Assembly (NCBI RefSeq): GCF_916700565.1
Contig: NZ_CAKAKO010000002.1
Location: 868,001-932,000, forward strand
Direction: 5' to 3'
Length of the DNA stretch: 64,000 nucleotides
Source of the DNA: Xenophilus sp. Marseille-Q4582
GTDB taxonomy: Bacteria; Pseudomonadota; Gammaproteobacteria; Burkholderiales; Burkholderiaceae_C
The first letter of the stretch is position 1; every line of letters starts with the position of its first letter. Below are positions 30,288-39,894 of this stretch, piece after piece. The translations under genes and the position numbers were made by a program. Below the pieces are notes generated by a model. That model was not told the origin of the DNA. It was given only the letters and a program-made list of their open reading frames with translations, and did not search any database.

Positions 30288-31388
30288 ATGGACCTCGTCA
30301 TCGCCCGCCCCGAAGGCCTGTACTGCCCGCCCGGCGACTTCTACATCGACCCCTGGAAGCCGGTGGCGCGCGCCGTCATCACGCACGGCCATTCCGACCA
30401 TGCACGCTGGGGCCATGCGCACTACCTGGCCCACACCGACAGCGAAGGCGTGCTGCGCCAGCGCCTGGGCGCCGACATCACGCTGCAGACGCTGCCGTAC
30501 GGCGAAGCCCTCGTGCACCAGGGCGTGCGCATCTCGCTGCACCCCGCCGGCCATGTGCTGGGCTCGGCGCAGGTGCGGCTCGAACACGGCGGCCGGGTGT
30601 GGGTCGCCTCGGGCGACTACAAGACCGAGCCCGACGGCACCTGCGCGCCCTTCGAGCCCGTGCCCTGCGACACCTTCATCACCGAATCCACCTTCGGGCT
30701 GCCCATCTACCGCTGGCCCACGCAGGCGGCGCTCTTGGCCGACATCAACGACTGGTGGCGCCGCAATGCCGCGCAGGGCCGCGCCTCGGTGCTCTTCTGC
30801 TATGCCTTCGGCAAGGCCCAGCGCATCCTGCATGGGGTGGACGCGAGCATCGGCCCGATCGTCGTGCATGGGGCGGTGGAGCCGCTCAATGCCGTGTACC
30901 GCGCCGCAGGTGTGGCGCTGCCGCCCACCTTGCGGGTGACCGATCCCGGCGTCGATGCCACGCTGCTCCAGCGCGCGCTGGTGCTGGCGCCGCCTTCGGC
31001 ACAGGGCACGCCGTGGATGAAGCGCTTCGGCCACTACGCCGACGCCTTCGCCTCGGGCTGGATGCGGTTGCGCGGCACGCGCCGCCGCCGCGGCGTGGAC
31101 CGCGGCTTCGTCATGAGCGACCACGCCGACTGGCCCGGCCTGCAGCAGGCCATCGCCGGCACCGGGGCCGAGCGCGTGTTCGTCACGCATGGCAGCGTGG
31201 CGGTGCTCGTGCGCTGGCTGCGCGAGAGCGGCCTGCAGGCCCAGGGCTTCAAGACCGAGTACGGCGACGAGGACATGGCCGACCGGCCGGGTGCGGCCGG
31301 CGGCGAGGACGCAGGCGCGGCGCAGGCCGTGCCCGATGCGCCCGCGCATCCGCACCTTCGTGCGGGCCGGAAGGCGGACGCGCCGTGA
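30288..31388 (+). CDS. Ligase-associated DNA exonuclease (metallo-beta-lactamase/beta-CASP)
   Basis: This 366-residue nuclease has the metal-binding motif HGHSDH (His33-His38) and HPAGHVLGSAQV, then GDYKTEPDGTCAPFE and the beta-CASP-type segments SVLFCYAFGKAQRIL and FVMSDHADW, with a C-terminal VFVTHG. This is the signature of the 'mRNA 3'-end-processing-like' exonuclease found with LigB-type ligases and Lhr helicases. The stop overlaps the GTG of the ligase by four bases. The last ~45 residues are an Ala/Asp-rich low-complexity tail. Confidence 0.92.
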   Translation: MDLVIARPEGLYCPPGDFYIDPWKPVARAVITHGHSDHARWGHAHYLAHTDSEGVLRQRLGADITLQTLPYGEALVHQGVRISLHPAGHVLGSAQVRLEHGGRVWVASGDYKTEPDGTCAPFEPVPCDTFITESTFGLPIYRWPTQAALLADINDWWRRNAAQGRASVLFCYAFGKAQRILHGVDASIGPIVVHGAVEPLNAVYRAAGVALPPTLRVTDPGVDATLLQRALVLAPPSAQGTPWMKRFGHYADAFASGWMRLRGTRRRRGVDRGFVMSDHADWPGLQQAIAGTGAERVFVTHGSVAVLVRWLRESGLQAQGFKTEYGDEDMADRPGAAGGEDAGAAQAVPDAPAHPHLRAGRKADAP

Positions 31389-33055
31389 AGGCCTTCGCCG
31401 CGCTGTACCACGCGCTGGACGCCAGCACCTCCAACCTGGCCAAGCAGGCCGCGCTGCAGCGCTACCTGCGCGATGCGCCCGCGGCCGACGCGGCCTGGGC
31501 CGTGTACTTCCTGGCCGGCGGCAAACCGCGCCAGCTGGTGCCGGTCAAGCTGCTGCGCTTCCTGGCGCAGGAGGCGGCCGGCCTGCCGGAATGGCTGTTC
31601 GACGAAAGCTACGAGGCCGTGGGCGACCTGGCCGAAACCATCGCACTGCTGCTGCCCCCGCCCAGCGACGCGCACGACCTCGGCCTGGCGCAATGGGTCG
31701 AGCAGCACCTGCTGCCGCTGCGGGGCGCGCCGGCCGAGGAACTGCCCGACCGCCTGCGCGCGCAATGGCGCCAGCTCGCCGAGGGCGAACGGCTGGTGTA
31801 CTTCAAGCTCATCACCGGCGCCTTCCGCGTCGGCGTTTCCAAGCTGCAGGTCACGCAGGCGCTGGCGGCCGTGGGCGCGGTGGACGCCAAGCGCGTCGCC
31901 CAGCGGCTCATGGGCTACACGCACATCGGCGCGCGGCCCGACGCGGCGGCCTACACGGCGCTCATCGCCCCTGAGAGCGAGGGCGAGCAAAACACAAGTA
32001 CCAGCGGCCAGCCTTACCCCTTTTTCCTGGCGCATCCTTTCAACGTGGACGTGGCGCAGTTCGATGCACTGCTCGGTCCGCCCACCGATTGGCTGGTGGA
32101 ATGGAAGTGGGACGGCATCCGCGCCCAGCTGGTCAAGCGCGCGGGCCAGGTGTGGCTGTGGTCGCGCGGCGAGGAACTGGTGACCGAGCGCTTCCCCGAA
32201 CTGGCCATGATGGGCGAGGCGCTGCCCGACGGCACGGTGCTCGACGGTGAGATCGTCGTCTGGCGCAGCGATGCGGCGGCTCCAGACGCCGAAGGCCGCG
32301 TGCAACCCTTTGCCGAGCTGCAAAAGCGCCTCGGCCGCAAGACCCTGGGCGCCAGGCTGCTGCGCGAGTTGCCCGTGGTGCTGCTGGCGTACGACCTGCT
32401 CGAATGGGAAGGGCGCGACCTGCGCGCGCTGCCACAGGCCGAGCGGCGCGTGCGGCTGGACGCGCTGCTCGCGCAGCTGCGCCACCCGCAGCTCGTCGCG
32501 AGCCCGCTGCTCGCGGGCACCGACTGGGCCGACCTGGCGCGCCAGCGCGAGGCCGCGCGCAGCCTGGGCGTGGAGGGCATGATGCTCAAGCGGCGCGACG
32601 CGCAGTACGGCGTGGGCCGCACCAAGGACGTGGGCGTGTGGTGGAAGTGGAAGATCGATCCGCTGTCCGTCGACGCCGTGCTCATCTATGCCCAGCGCGG
32701 CCACGGCCGCCGCGCCAGCCTCTACAGCGACTACACCTTCGCCGTCTGGGATGGTCCGCCGGAACAGCCGGACCGCAAGCTGGTGCCCTTCGCCAAGGCC
32801 TATTCGGGCCTCACCGACGCCGAGATGGCACGTGTGGACGCCGTGATCCGTAAGACCACGATCGAGAGCTTCGGCCCGGTGCGCAGCGTGAAACCCACGC
32901 TGGTGTTCGAACTGGGCTTCGAAGGCATCGCCCGCAGCACGCGCCACAAGAGCGGCATCGCCGTGCGCTTCCCGCGCATGCTGCGCTGGCGCGAGGACAA
33001 GCCGGTGGAGGAGGCCGATACGCTGGGGACGTTGGAGGCATTGTTGCCGTCATGA
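31385..33055 (+). CDS. ATP-dependent DNA ligase (repair-type)
   Basis: This 556-residue ligase joins nicked DNA through a covalent enzyme-AMP. It has an N-terminal helical DNA-binding domain (about 1-205), the adenylation motif [11 protein letters not shown] with nucleophile Lys241, motif III DGEIVVW, motif [18 protein letters not shown], motif V WWKWKID, and a C-terminal OB domain. The start is GTG (31385), overlapping the exonuclease stop. In Pseudomonas-type genomes such ligases (LigB/LigC) travel with the same exonuclease, helicase and phosphoesterase as here. Confidence 0.94.
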   Translation: MKAFAALYHALDASTSNLAKQAALQRYLRDAPAADAAWAVYFLAGGKPRQLVPVKLLRFLAQEAAGLPEWLFDESYEAVGDLAETIALLLPPPSDAHDLGLAQWVEQHLLPLRGAPAEELPDRLRAQWRQLAEGERLVYFKLITGAFRVGVSKLQVTQALAAVGAVDAKRVAQRLMGYTHIGARPDAAAYTALIAPESEGEQNTSTSGQPYPFFLAHPFNVDVAQFDALLGPPTDWLVEWKWDGIRAQLVKRAGQVWLWSRGEELVTERFPELAMMGEALPDGTVLDGEIVVWRSDAAAPDAEGRVQPFAELQKRLGRKTLGARLLRELPVVLLAYDLLEWEGRDLRALPQAERRVRLDALLAQLRHPQLVASPLLAGTDWADLARQREAARSLGVEGMMLKRRDAQYGVGRTKDVGVWWKWKIDPLSVDAVLIYAQRGHGRRASLYSDYTFAVWDGPPEQPDRKLVPFAKAYSGLTDAEMARVDAVIRKTTIESFGPVRSVKPTLVFELGFEGIARSTRHKSGIAVRFPRMLRWREDKPVEEADTLGTLEALLPS

Positions 33056-33062
33056 CGCAGGT

Positions 33063-35810
33063 GTGCCGTTCGCAGGGGGCATCCCGGTTGCGCATTTCGT
33101 GCAGCCCTGGAGCGCGGCCATGGCGATGAGTACCGGTGCGCTTCTGGCCTGGTTCAAGGCTCGCGGCTGGCGTCCCTTCGCTTTCCAGAAAGAGGTCTGG
33201 CAAGCCATTGCCGAGGCGCAGTCCGGCTTGCTGCACGCGACCACCGGTGCCGGCAAGACGTACGCGGTGTGGCTCGGGGCGCTGCGGGCCTTGGCCATGG
33301 CGCCGAAGCCGGCCATCCCGCATCGCAAGTCGGCAAACACACCCGCGGGCGAACAAAGTCCGCAGAGCCCGCCGCTCACCGTTCTCTGGCTCACCCCCAT
33401 GCGCGCGCTGGCGGCCGACACGCTGCGCGCGCTGCAGGAGCCGCTGCAGGCGCTGGCGCCGCACTGGTCGGTGGCGGCGCGCAGCGGCGACACCGCGTCG
33501 GCCGAGCGCGCGCGGCAGGACCGGCGGCTGCCCACGGCCCTGGTCACCACGCCCGAAAGCCTGTCGCTGCTGCTCTCGCGTGCCGATGCGCAGGCGCTGT
33601 TTTGCCACCTGAAGCTGGTGGTGGTCGACGAATGGCACGAGCTGCTGGGCAACAAGCGCGGCGTGCAGGTGCAGCTGGCGCTGGCGCGGCTGCGGACCTG
33701 GAACCCGTCGCTCATGACCTGGGGCATGTCGGCCACGCTGGGCAACCTCGACGAGGCGATGCACACGCTGCTCGGCCCGCGTGAAGGCGGGCCGCCCGGC
33801 ACGCTGGTGCAGGGCCAGGTGCCCAAGCAGCTGGTGGTCGATTCGCTGCTGCCGGGGCGCGCCGAGCGCTTTCCCTGGGGCGGCCACCTGGGCCTGATGA
33901 TGCTGCCGCAGGTGATCGCCGAGATCGAAGGCAGCCGCACCACCCTGGTCTTCACCAACACGCGCTCGCAGGCCGAGATCTGGTACCAGGCCATGCTGGA
34001 GGCCAAGCCCGAGTGGGCCGGGCTGATCGCGCTGCACCACGGCTCGCTGGACAAGGGCGTGCGCGAATGGGTGGAGCTGGGCCTCAAGAAGGGCGCGCTG
34101 CGCGCCGTGGTCTGCACGTCGAGCCTGGACCTGGGCGTGGACTTCCTGCCCGTGGAGCGCGTGCTGCAGATCGGCTCGCCCAAGGGCGTGGCGCGGCTGC
34201 TGCAGCGCGCGGGGCGGTCCGGCCATGCGCCGGGGCGGCCGTCGCGCATCACGCTCGTGCCCACGCACAGCATCGAGATGGTCGAGGGCGCCGCCGCGCG
34301 CGCAGCCATCGCGGCCGGCCACATCGAAGCGCGCAGCACGCCCGAGCAGCCGCTCGATGTGCTGGTGCAGCACCTGGTCACGGTGGCGCTGGGCGGCGGT
34401 TTCGTGCCCGAGGCGCTGTACGCGGAAGTGCGCCGCACGGCGGCCTATGCCCGGCTCTCGCGCGAGAGCTGGGACTGGTGCCTGGGTTTCGTGCGCCAGG
34501 GTGGCCCTTCGCTGGCCGCCTATCCGGACTACCGGCGCGCCGTGCCCGACGAGGAGGGCGTGTGGCGCGTGCCCGACGCGCGCCTGGCGCGCCGGCACCG
34601 CATGAACATCGGCACCATCGTGAGCGACGCCAGCATGAACGTGCAGTACGTGGGGGGCGCGCGCCTCGGCACGGTGGAAGAGAGCTTCGCCGCACGCCTG
34701 AAGCCGGGCGACTGCTTCCTTTTCGGCGGCCGGCTGCTGGAGATGGTGCGCATCCGCGAGATGACGGCCTGGGTGCGCCGCGCGAGCGGTGCGCGGCCCG
34801 CCGTGCCGCGCTGGAACGGCGGGCGCATGCCGCTGTCGACCACGTTGGCCGATGCGGTGGTGCAGCAGCTGGCGCGGGCCGGCGACGGCCGCTACGACTC
34901 GCCCGAGCTGCAGTGCGTGCGCCCCTTGCTGGAGATCCAGCAGCGCTGGTCGGCCCTGCCCACGCCGGGCACGCTGCTGGCCGAGACGCTGAAGACGCGC
35001 GAGGGCTGGCACCTCTTCCTCTACCCCTTCGCAGGCCGGCAGGTGCACCTGGGCCTGGCCAACCTGCTGGCCTGGCGTGTGGCGCAGCATGCGCCGCGCA
35101 CCTTCTCCATCGCCGTGAACGACTACGGCTTCGAGCTGCTCAGCGCCACCGAAGTGGACTGGCCCGCGCTGCTGCCCGGGGTGCTGCGCACCGGCCACGA
35201 TGCCGCAGCGCAGGATGCGTTGGACCCCCCCAGCCCGCAGGAGGGCGAGCGCCAGGCCCTGCTGCACGAAGTGCTGCAAAGCCTCAACGCCAGCGAACTG
35301 GCGCAGCGGCGCTTCCGGGAGATCGCGCGCGTGTCGGGCCTGATCTTCCAGGGCTACCCGGGCGAGAAGCGCAGCAACAAGCAACTGCAGGCCTCGTCCT
35401 CGCTGTTCTGGGAGGTCTTGCGCAAATACGATCCGGCCAATCGCCTGCTGCTGCAGGCCGAGCAGGAGCTGCTGGCGCAGGAGCTGGAGATCGGCCGCCT
35501 GCGCGCCAGCCTCTCGCGCATGCGCGGACAGGCCCTGGTGGTGAAGGGGCTGGCGCGGCCCACGCCCTTCGCTTTTCCGTTGATGGTGGAGCGCTTCCGC
35601 GAGAAGCTCAGCAACGAAAGCGTGGCGGACCGCATCGCGCGCATGGTCGCGCAGCTGGAAAAGGCGGCCGGGGGCGAATTGCGGCCCGAGGCCGCGCCGC
35701 CGCAGGTGCGCGAAGCCCTGGCCTTCGACGCGCCCGAGCCGCCACGCCCGCCCCCGCGCGAGGCGCGGTCGCGCGGCAGCCGCAGCCGGCGGCGTGGCGC
35801 GCCGGGTTGA
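33063..35810 (+). CDS. Ligase-associated DEXH-box helicase (Lhr-core type)
   Basis: This large superfamily-2 helicase has up to 915 residues. The RecA core shows Walker A ATTGAGKT, motif [10 protein letters not shown], motif III GMSATL, motif [17 protein letters not shown] and motif [11 protein letters not shown], followed by a winged helix and the Lhr-core domain. The frame opens at GTG 33063, but homology begins at [10 protein letters not shown], so ATG 33120 or 33126 is more likely the true start. Family members are ATP-dependent 3'-5' DNA/RNA:DNA helicases linked to crosslink-damage tolerance. Confidence 0.94.
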   Translation: MPFAGGIPVAHFVQPWSAAMAMSTGALLAWFKARGWRPFAFQKEVWQAIAEAQSGLLHATTGAGKTYAVWLGALRALAMAPKPAIPHRKSANTPAGEQSPQSPPLTVLWLTPMRALAADTLRALQEPLQALAPHWSVAARSGDTASAERARQDRRLPTALVTTPESLSLLLSRADAQALFCHLKLVVVDEWHELLGNKRGVQVQLALARLRTWNPSLMTWGMSATLGNLDEAMHTLLGPREGGPPGTLVQGQVPKQLVVDSLLPGRAERFPWGGHLGLMMLPQVIAEIEGSRTTLVFTNTRSQAEIWYQAMLEAKPEWAGLIALHHGSLDKGVREWVELGLKKGALRAVVCTSSLDLGVDFLPVERVLQIGSPKGVARLLQRAGRSGHAPGRPSRITLVPTHSIEMVEGAAARAAIAAGHIEARSTPEQPLDVLVQHLVTVALGGGFVPEALYAEVRRTAAYARLSRESWDWCLGFVRQGGPSLAAYPDYRRAVPDEEGVWRVPDARLARRHRMNIGTIVSDASMNVQYVGGARLGTVEESFAARLKPGDCFLFGGRLLEMVRIREMTAWVRRASGARPAVPRWNGGRMPLSTTLADAVVQQLARAGDGRYDSPELQCVRPLLEIQQRWSALPTPGTLLAETLKTREGWHLFLYPFAGRQVHLGLANLLAWRVAQHAPRTFSIAVNDYGFELLSATEVDWPALLPGVLRTGHDAAAQDALDPPSPQEGERQALLHEVLQSLNASELAQRRFREIARVSGLIFQGYPGEKRSNKQLQASSSLFWEVLRKYDPANRLLLQAEQELLAQELEIGRLRASLSRMRGQALVVKGLARPTPFAFPLMVERFREKLSNESVADRIARMVAQLEKAAGGELRPEAAPPQVREALAFDAPEPPRPPPREARSRGSRSRRRGAPG

Positions 35811-35931
35811 GCCCGGCGGCGCCCCCGCGGGCGCTCCGGCCGGGCACGGTGCCGCGGCGCCACCTACACTCCGGGACAGGGGGGAGGGCGCACACAAACG
35901 CTGACACTGGCCGCCGACTCTTCCTGCATCC

Positions 35932-36762
35932 GTGCCTTCCTTGTTTTCTTCTTCTCCTTCGCCTCCTTTGCCTTCCTCGTCGGGCCGGGGCGCGGCCGTG
36001 CCCGCCGCCGCGCAGGCCACTGCACCGGCCACCGTGCCGGCCATCGTCCATTGGGCCGGCGAATCGCTGCAACTGCTGCCGGCACCGGCCCTGTGGTGGC
36101 CGGCGCAGCGCACGCTGTTCGTCGCCGACCTGCACCTGGGCAAGGCCGCCAGCTACCGCGCGCTGGGCCAGCCGGTGCCGGGCGGCACCACGGCGCGCAA
36201 CCTGGCGCGGCTGGATGCGCTGATCGCCGCCCACGCGCCCGCGCGGCTGGTGTTCCTGGGCGACTTCCTGCATGCGCGCGAGGCGCGCACGCCGGCGCTG
36301 CTGCAGGCACTGGCGCAATGGCGCGCGCGCCATGCGGCGCTCGCGATGACGCTGGTGCGCGGCAACCATGACGACCGCGCGGGCGATCCGCCGGCCGCGC
36401 TGCAGATCGCCGTGGTGGACGAGCCGCACCTGCTCGGCCCCTTCGCGGCCTGCCACCATCCGCAGGACCACGCGAGCCATTTCGTGCTGGCCGGGCACGC
36501 GCACCCGGTGTGCAGCCTGCACGGTGCGGGGCGCGACCGGCTGCGGCTGCCCTGCTTCGTGCAGGACGCGGGCCGCGCGGTGCTGCCCGCCTTCGGGGAA
36601 TTCACGGGCGGCTGGCTGGTGCCGCCGGCCCCGGGGCGCCGCTTCCATGCCGTGGGCGGCGAGGCCGTCTGGGCCTTGCCCGATGCCGGCCGCGGCGCCG
36701 ATGCACCGGCACGCGCGGCAGGTGCCATGGGCGGTCTCGCGCCGCAGAGGTTTGGGCCATGA
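35932..36762 (+). CDS. pdeM: Ligase-associated endonuclease/phosphoesterase PdeM
   Basis: This 276-residue metallophosphoesterase acts with the ligase cluster. Motifs in order are ADLHLGKAASYRALG, FLGDFLHAR, LVRGNHDDRAG, CHHPQ, and VLAGHAHP, forming the two-metal calcineurin-type site. The start is GTG 35932 and the first 40 residues are Ser/Pro/Ala-rich and probably unstructured; a later start cannot be excluded. It is the fourth gene of the exonuclease-ligase-helicase-PdeM unit, 121 bases after the helicase, and its stop overlaps the next gene. Confidence 0.9.
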   Translation: MPSLFSSSPSPPLPSSSGRGAAVPAAAQATAPATVPAIVHWAGESLQLLPAPALWWPAQRTLFVADLHLGKAASYRALGQPVPGGTTARNLARLDALIAAHAPARLVFLGDFLHAREARTPALLQALAQWRARHAALAMTLVRGNHDDRAGDPPAALQIAVVDEPHLLGPFAACHHPQDHASHFVLAGHAHPVCSLHGAGRDRLRLPCFVQDAGRAVLPAFGEFTGGWLVPPAPGRRFHAVGGEAVWALPDAGRGADAPARAAGAMGGLAPQRFGP

Positions 36763-37346
36763 ACGAACGCAACCTGCGCAGCACGGCCCCTTCGCTGCGC
36801 GACGAGGCCGCGCGCATGCTGATGCGCTCGTCCTTCGTGGCCGAGATGGACCTGCACGAGGCCACCGTGGTGGTCGACGCGATGCGGCCGCTGTTCGTGG
36901 AAGCGGGCACGGTGATCATGACGGAAGGCCAGTCCGAGGACGTGGACTACATGGCCCTGCTGCTCGAAGGCCAGGTGCGGGCCGAGAGCGCCTCGCAGAT
37001 GCCCGGCGAGGAGGTGGTGATCTCCATCATCGGCCCGGGCCAGCTGATCGGCGAGATGGGCATCCTCGACGGCGAGCCGCGTTCGGCCACCTGCACGGCG
37101 CTCACCGACCTGAAGCTGGGCATCCTGTCGCGCGCGGCCCTGCGCGGGCTGGTGGAAGTGCAGCCGGCCGTGGCCGCGCGCCTGCTGCTGGCCATCGCGC
37201 AGGCCATGGCCGAGCGCGTGCGGGAAAGCAACCGGCGCTTTCGCACGCTGTTGCGCGTCACGCGCGCGCTGCAGCGCGAGCTCGATGCCACGCATGCCGT
37301 GAACCGGCGCCTGCTGGACGGGCAGGACGGCACGCCCCGGCGCTGA
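36759..37346 (+). CDS. Cyclic-nucleotide-binding (Crp/Fnr-like) protein lacking a DNA-binding domain
   Basis: This 195-residue protein has a cNMP-binding beta-barrel (about 35-145). Its phosphate-binding cassette is intact: IGEMGILDGEPRSATCTA with Gly98-Glu99 and Arg108-Ser109, the residues that hold cAMP/cGMP in Crp. The remainder (about 145-195) is a charged helix with no recognisable helix-turn-helix, so it probably regulates through protein contacts or dimerisation. ATG 36759 overlaps the pdeM stop (ATGA), coupling it to the DNA-repair operon. The partner and ligand are unknown. Confidence 0.82.
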   Translation: MNERNLRSTAPSLRDEAARMLMRSSFVAEMDLHEATVVVDAMRPLFVEAGTVIMTEGQSEDVDYMALLLEGQVRAESASQMPGEEVVISIIGPGQLIGEMGILDGEPRSATCTALTDLKLGILSRAALRGLVEVQPAVAARLLLAIAQAMAERVRESNRRFRTLLRVTRALQRELDATHAVNRRLLDGQDGTPRR

Positions 37347-37388
37347 AAAGGTCCGCCCCCCCCGGCCACGCTGGCCGAGGTGCTCAGA

Positions 37389-37507
37389 GCCTGTTCAGTG
37401 TCTCCAAGGCGGCTGCCCGAAGGGTTGGGGCGAAATCGGGCCCGCTCAGCGCTGCGTCGCTTGCGCGCCGTGCGGCGCGGGCCGACATCCGGGCGGACTG
37501 AACAGGC
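37389..37507. repeat. 119-bp element bounded by perfect 11-bp inverted repeats (MITE-like)
   Basis: GCCTGTTCAGT (37389-37399) is the exact reverse complement of ACTGAACAGGC (37497-37507). The 97-bp interior has no gene but contains GC-rich, partly palindromic sequence (GCGCGCCGTGCGGCGCG). It lies between convergent genes. No clear target duplication is visible, so it could be a small transposable element or a large bidirectional stem. Confidence 0.55.
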
Positions 37508-37613
37508 CCGCCGGCCGGGGACGCCGTGGCGCCGGCTCGCGGGCCGCAGTGCAGCGCCCGGTGACGACTTTCTTTCGGGGCCCAGCGATCGCTGCGCAGC
37601 GCTGCGCGCAGGC

Positions 37614-38156
37614 TCAGATCACCACGGGCGTGTCCGGCAGTTCGTTGCTGTGGCGGTGGGTGCCGGGGCTTGCGGGAAAGTGGGCCACCAGCAGCGCCGA
37701 CACCTCTTCCAGCGCCAGCGTCACCCCATCCTCGAAGCGGCCCTCGGAAAAGGCCTGGCCCATGCGCCGGGCCATGGCCTGCCACTCGGCGGCGTCCACG
37801 TGGGTGTCAATGCCGCGGTCGGCCACGATCTCGATCGCATGTTCGGCCAGCAGCAGGTAGATCAGCACGCCGTTGTTGTGCGCCGTGTCCCAGACGCGCA
37901 GCTTGCCGAACTGCGTGACCGCGCGCTGGCGCGCGGGCGCATCGCGGCGGATGTAGCTCCAGGGCAGGCCGGCTTCGATGCAGATGCGGATCTGGCCGGT
38001 GTGGCGCTGCTCGCTCGCGCGCACGCGCTCGCCCAGGCGCTGCAGCACTTCGGGCGGAAAGGCGCGGCGCACGTCGGCCGCATCGGTCAGGCGGTTGCGC
38101 AGCAGGCGCCGCAGGCGGCCGGCCAGCGTGGGCGGATAGGTCTTGCGTCCCGGCAT
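37614..38156 (-). CDS. TPM-domain protein
   Basis: This 180-residue protein opens MPGRKTYPPTLAGRLRRLLRNRL and contains a TPM (TLP18.3/Psb32/MOLO-1) domain: RVRASEQRHTGQIRICIEAGLPW, then RVWDTAHNNGVLIYLLLAEHAIEIVADRGID and FEDGVTLALEEVSALLVAHFP. It has no signal peptide. ATG 38156 overlaps by one base the TGA that would end the upstream TPM gene if its frame were intact (TGATG), indicating coupling. LemA-TPM-TPM triplets are common in Proteobacteria; the biochemical role is unsettled. Confidence 0.87.
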   Translation of the reverse strand: MPGRKTYPPTLAGRLRRLLRNRLTDAADVRRAFPPEVLQRLGERVRASEQRHTGQIRICIEAGLPWSYIRRDAPARQRAVTQFGKLRVWDTAHNNGVLIYLLLAEHAIEIVADRGIDTHVDAAEWQAMARRMGQAFSEGRFEDGVTLALEEVSALLVAHFPASPGTHRHSNELPDTPVVI

Positions 38157-39132
38157 CACCAGTCTCCCGAGGCGCCGCCGCCCCCGAAATCGCCCCGCCG
38201 CCGGAGCTGAAGCCTCCGCCGCCGCCGCTCCAGCCGCCGGAGGACGATCCGCCGCTCCAGCCCCCGCCGTACCCGCCGCCATAGCCGCCACCGTAGCCCC
38301 GGCCACCGCCGCGGCCGCCGCTCAGGCCGGTGGTGGCGCTGGCGAACAGCGTGAACAGCAGCGCGGCCACGCCCGCGAAGCCCGCCGCGAGCAGGCTGGC
38401 CGTGACGACGTAGGCGATGCCGCCCGCCGCGCCGCCCGTGAGCAGCGGCCCCAGCGTGCGGCCGAAGACGCCGCGCAGGATCGGCCCGCCGACCACCACG
38501 CCGAAGAAGAGCAGGATGGCCAGGTCCTGCCAGTCGGCGTCGAACAGCGCGTCGCCGCGGCGCGGGCCATCGTCCTGCACCTCGGGCAGCGCCTCCCCCG
38601 CGATGCGCGCCATCAGCTGGTCCAGCGCCGCATTGATGCCGCCCGCGAAGTCACCGTTGCGAAACGCGGGCTTCATCTGCTGGTCGATGATGCGCGCGGC
38701 CGCGATGTCGGGCACCGCGCCCTCCAGCGTCTTGGCCACCTCGATGCGCATGCGCCGCTCGTCCTTGGCGACGATCAGCAGCAGGCCGTCGCCCACGTCG
38801 CGGCGGCCGATCTTCCAGGCGTTGGCCACCCGGTTGGCATAGGCCGCGATGTCCTCGGGCGCCGTGGCCGGCACCATCAGCACCACGATCTGCGTGCCCT
38901 TGCGCTGCTCGAAGGCGGCCAGCTTCGCTTCCAGCGCCTGCCGCTCGCCGGCCGCGAGCGTGCCGGTCTGGTCGATCACGCGCGACGTGAGCCCGGGCAC
39001 CTCGCGCAGCGGCTGCGCCCAGGCCGCGGCCATGAAGGCGCCGAAGGCCGCCGCGACGAGGAACAGCGCGGTCAGGCGGCGCAGGAGCAGAGCGGGCACG
39101 GCGGTCGAAGGCGCGGGAAGCGGGGGGCGCAA
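38156..39132 (-). CDS. TPM-domain membrane protein with a frameshift in its Gly-rich tail
   Basis: It has a signal-anchor (about 18-38), a periplasmic TPM domain (about 43-185: LTSRVIDQTGTLAAGERQALEAKL, GTQIVVLMVPA, VGDGLLLIVAKDERRMRIEV), two membrane helices (about 205-265) and a long Gly/Ser tail. As sequenced, the frame leaves the family ending after FSSGGG and runs to 37807 as a spurious 441-residue ORF. One base added near 38193-38196 (a C run) restores DFGGGGASGDW and a stop at 38156, exactly coupled to the next ATG, giving about 325 residues. The domain itself is unaffected. Confidence 0.8.
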
Positions 39133-39151
39133 GCGGGCGCGGGGCGCCGGC

Positions 39152-39772
39152 TCACTGCCGGGGCGCGGGGGCCGGCGCGCTGCCGCCGGTGCCGAAGTCC
39201 ACCGTCGGCGGGCGCGAGATCTCGGCCTCGTTCTGCACCGAGAAGGTGGGCTTGGGCTCGTAGCTGAACACCATCGCCGTCAGGTTGGTGGGAAAGCTGC
39301 GCGCCAGCACGTTGTATTCCTGCACGGTCTGGATGTAGCGGTTGCGCGCGACGGTGATGCGGTTCTCGGTGCCTTCCAGCGTCACGCGCAGGTCGCGGAA
39401 GGCCTGGTTGGCCTGCAGCTGCGGGTAGCGCTCGGCCACCACCATCAGGCGCGACAGCGCGCTCGACAGCTCGCCCTGCGCCTGCTGGAACTGGTTGAAG
39501 GCCTGCGGGTTGTTCAGCGTCTCGGGCGTGACCTGGATGGAGGTGGCCTTGGCGCGCGCCTCGACCACGCGCGTGAGCGTTTCCTGCTCGAAGTTCGCTT
39601 CGCCCTTGACCGAGGCGACGATGTTGGGCACCAGATCGGCGCGGCGCTGGTACTGGTTCAGCACCTCGCTCCAGGCGGCCTTGCTGCTCTCGTCCAGCTT
39701 CTGGAAATCGTTGTAGCCGCAGCCGCTGAGGGCGGCGGCCAGCAGCAGTACGGGAAGCCAGCGTCGGGTCAT
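39152..39772 (-). CDS. lemA: LemA-family lipoprotein
   Basis: This 206-residue envelope protein has a lipoprotein signal peptide: MTRRWLPVLLLAAALSGC with the lipobox LSGC (Cys18). The LemA core of long helices follows: YNDFQKLDESSKAAWSEVLNQYQRRADLVPNIVASVKGEANFE, then RYPQLQANQAFRDLRVTLEGTENRITVARNRYIQTVQEYN, the most conserved LemA block. An AGAGGAG ribosome site precedes the ATG. It is the first gene of a lemA-TPM-TPM operon. Confidence 0.93.
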   Translation of the reverse strand: MTRRWLPVLLLAAALSGCGYNDFQKLDESSKAAWSEVLNQYQRRADLVPNIVASVKGEANFEQETLTRVVEARAKATSIQVTPETLNNPQAFNQFQQAQGELSSALSRLMVVAERYPQLQANQAFRDLRVTLEGTENRITVARNRYIQTVQEYNVLARSFPTNLTAMVFSYEPKPTFSVQNEAEISRPPTVDFGTGGSAPAPAPRQ

Positions 39773-39894
39773 GGGGTGCTCCTCTGAGTGCGCGATGCGA
39801 TGCATGGGCGCGGCCGACCTCCCGGCCGCGCAGGCGGCGAAGGTAGCACACCGGCGGGTCTGCCTGTCACCGCCTGGAGGCACAATCGGCCTCC

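Noticed and set aside
32811..36143. 1110-codon minus-strand frame across the repair operon
   Set aside because: It has a low-complexity Arg/Gln/His composition and lies opposite well-supported helicase and ligase genes.
37807..38155. C-terminal 116 codons of the 441-residue TPM frame
   Set aside because: It overlaps the downstream TPM gene in another frame and results from the one-base shift near 38193; it does not look like protein.
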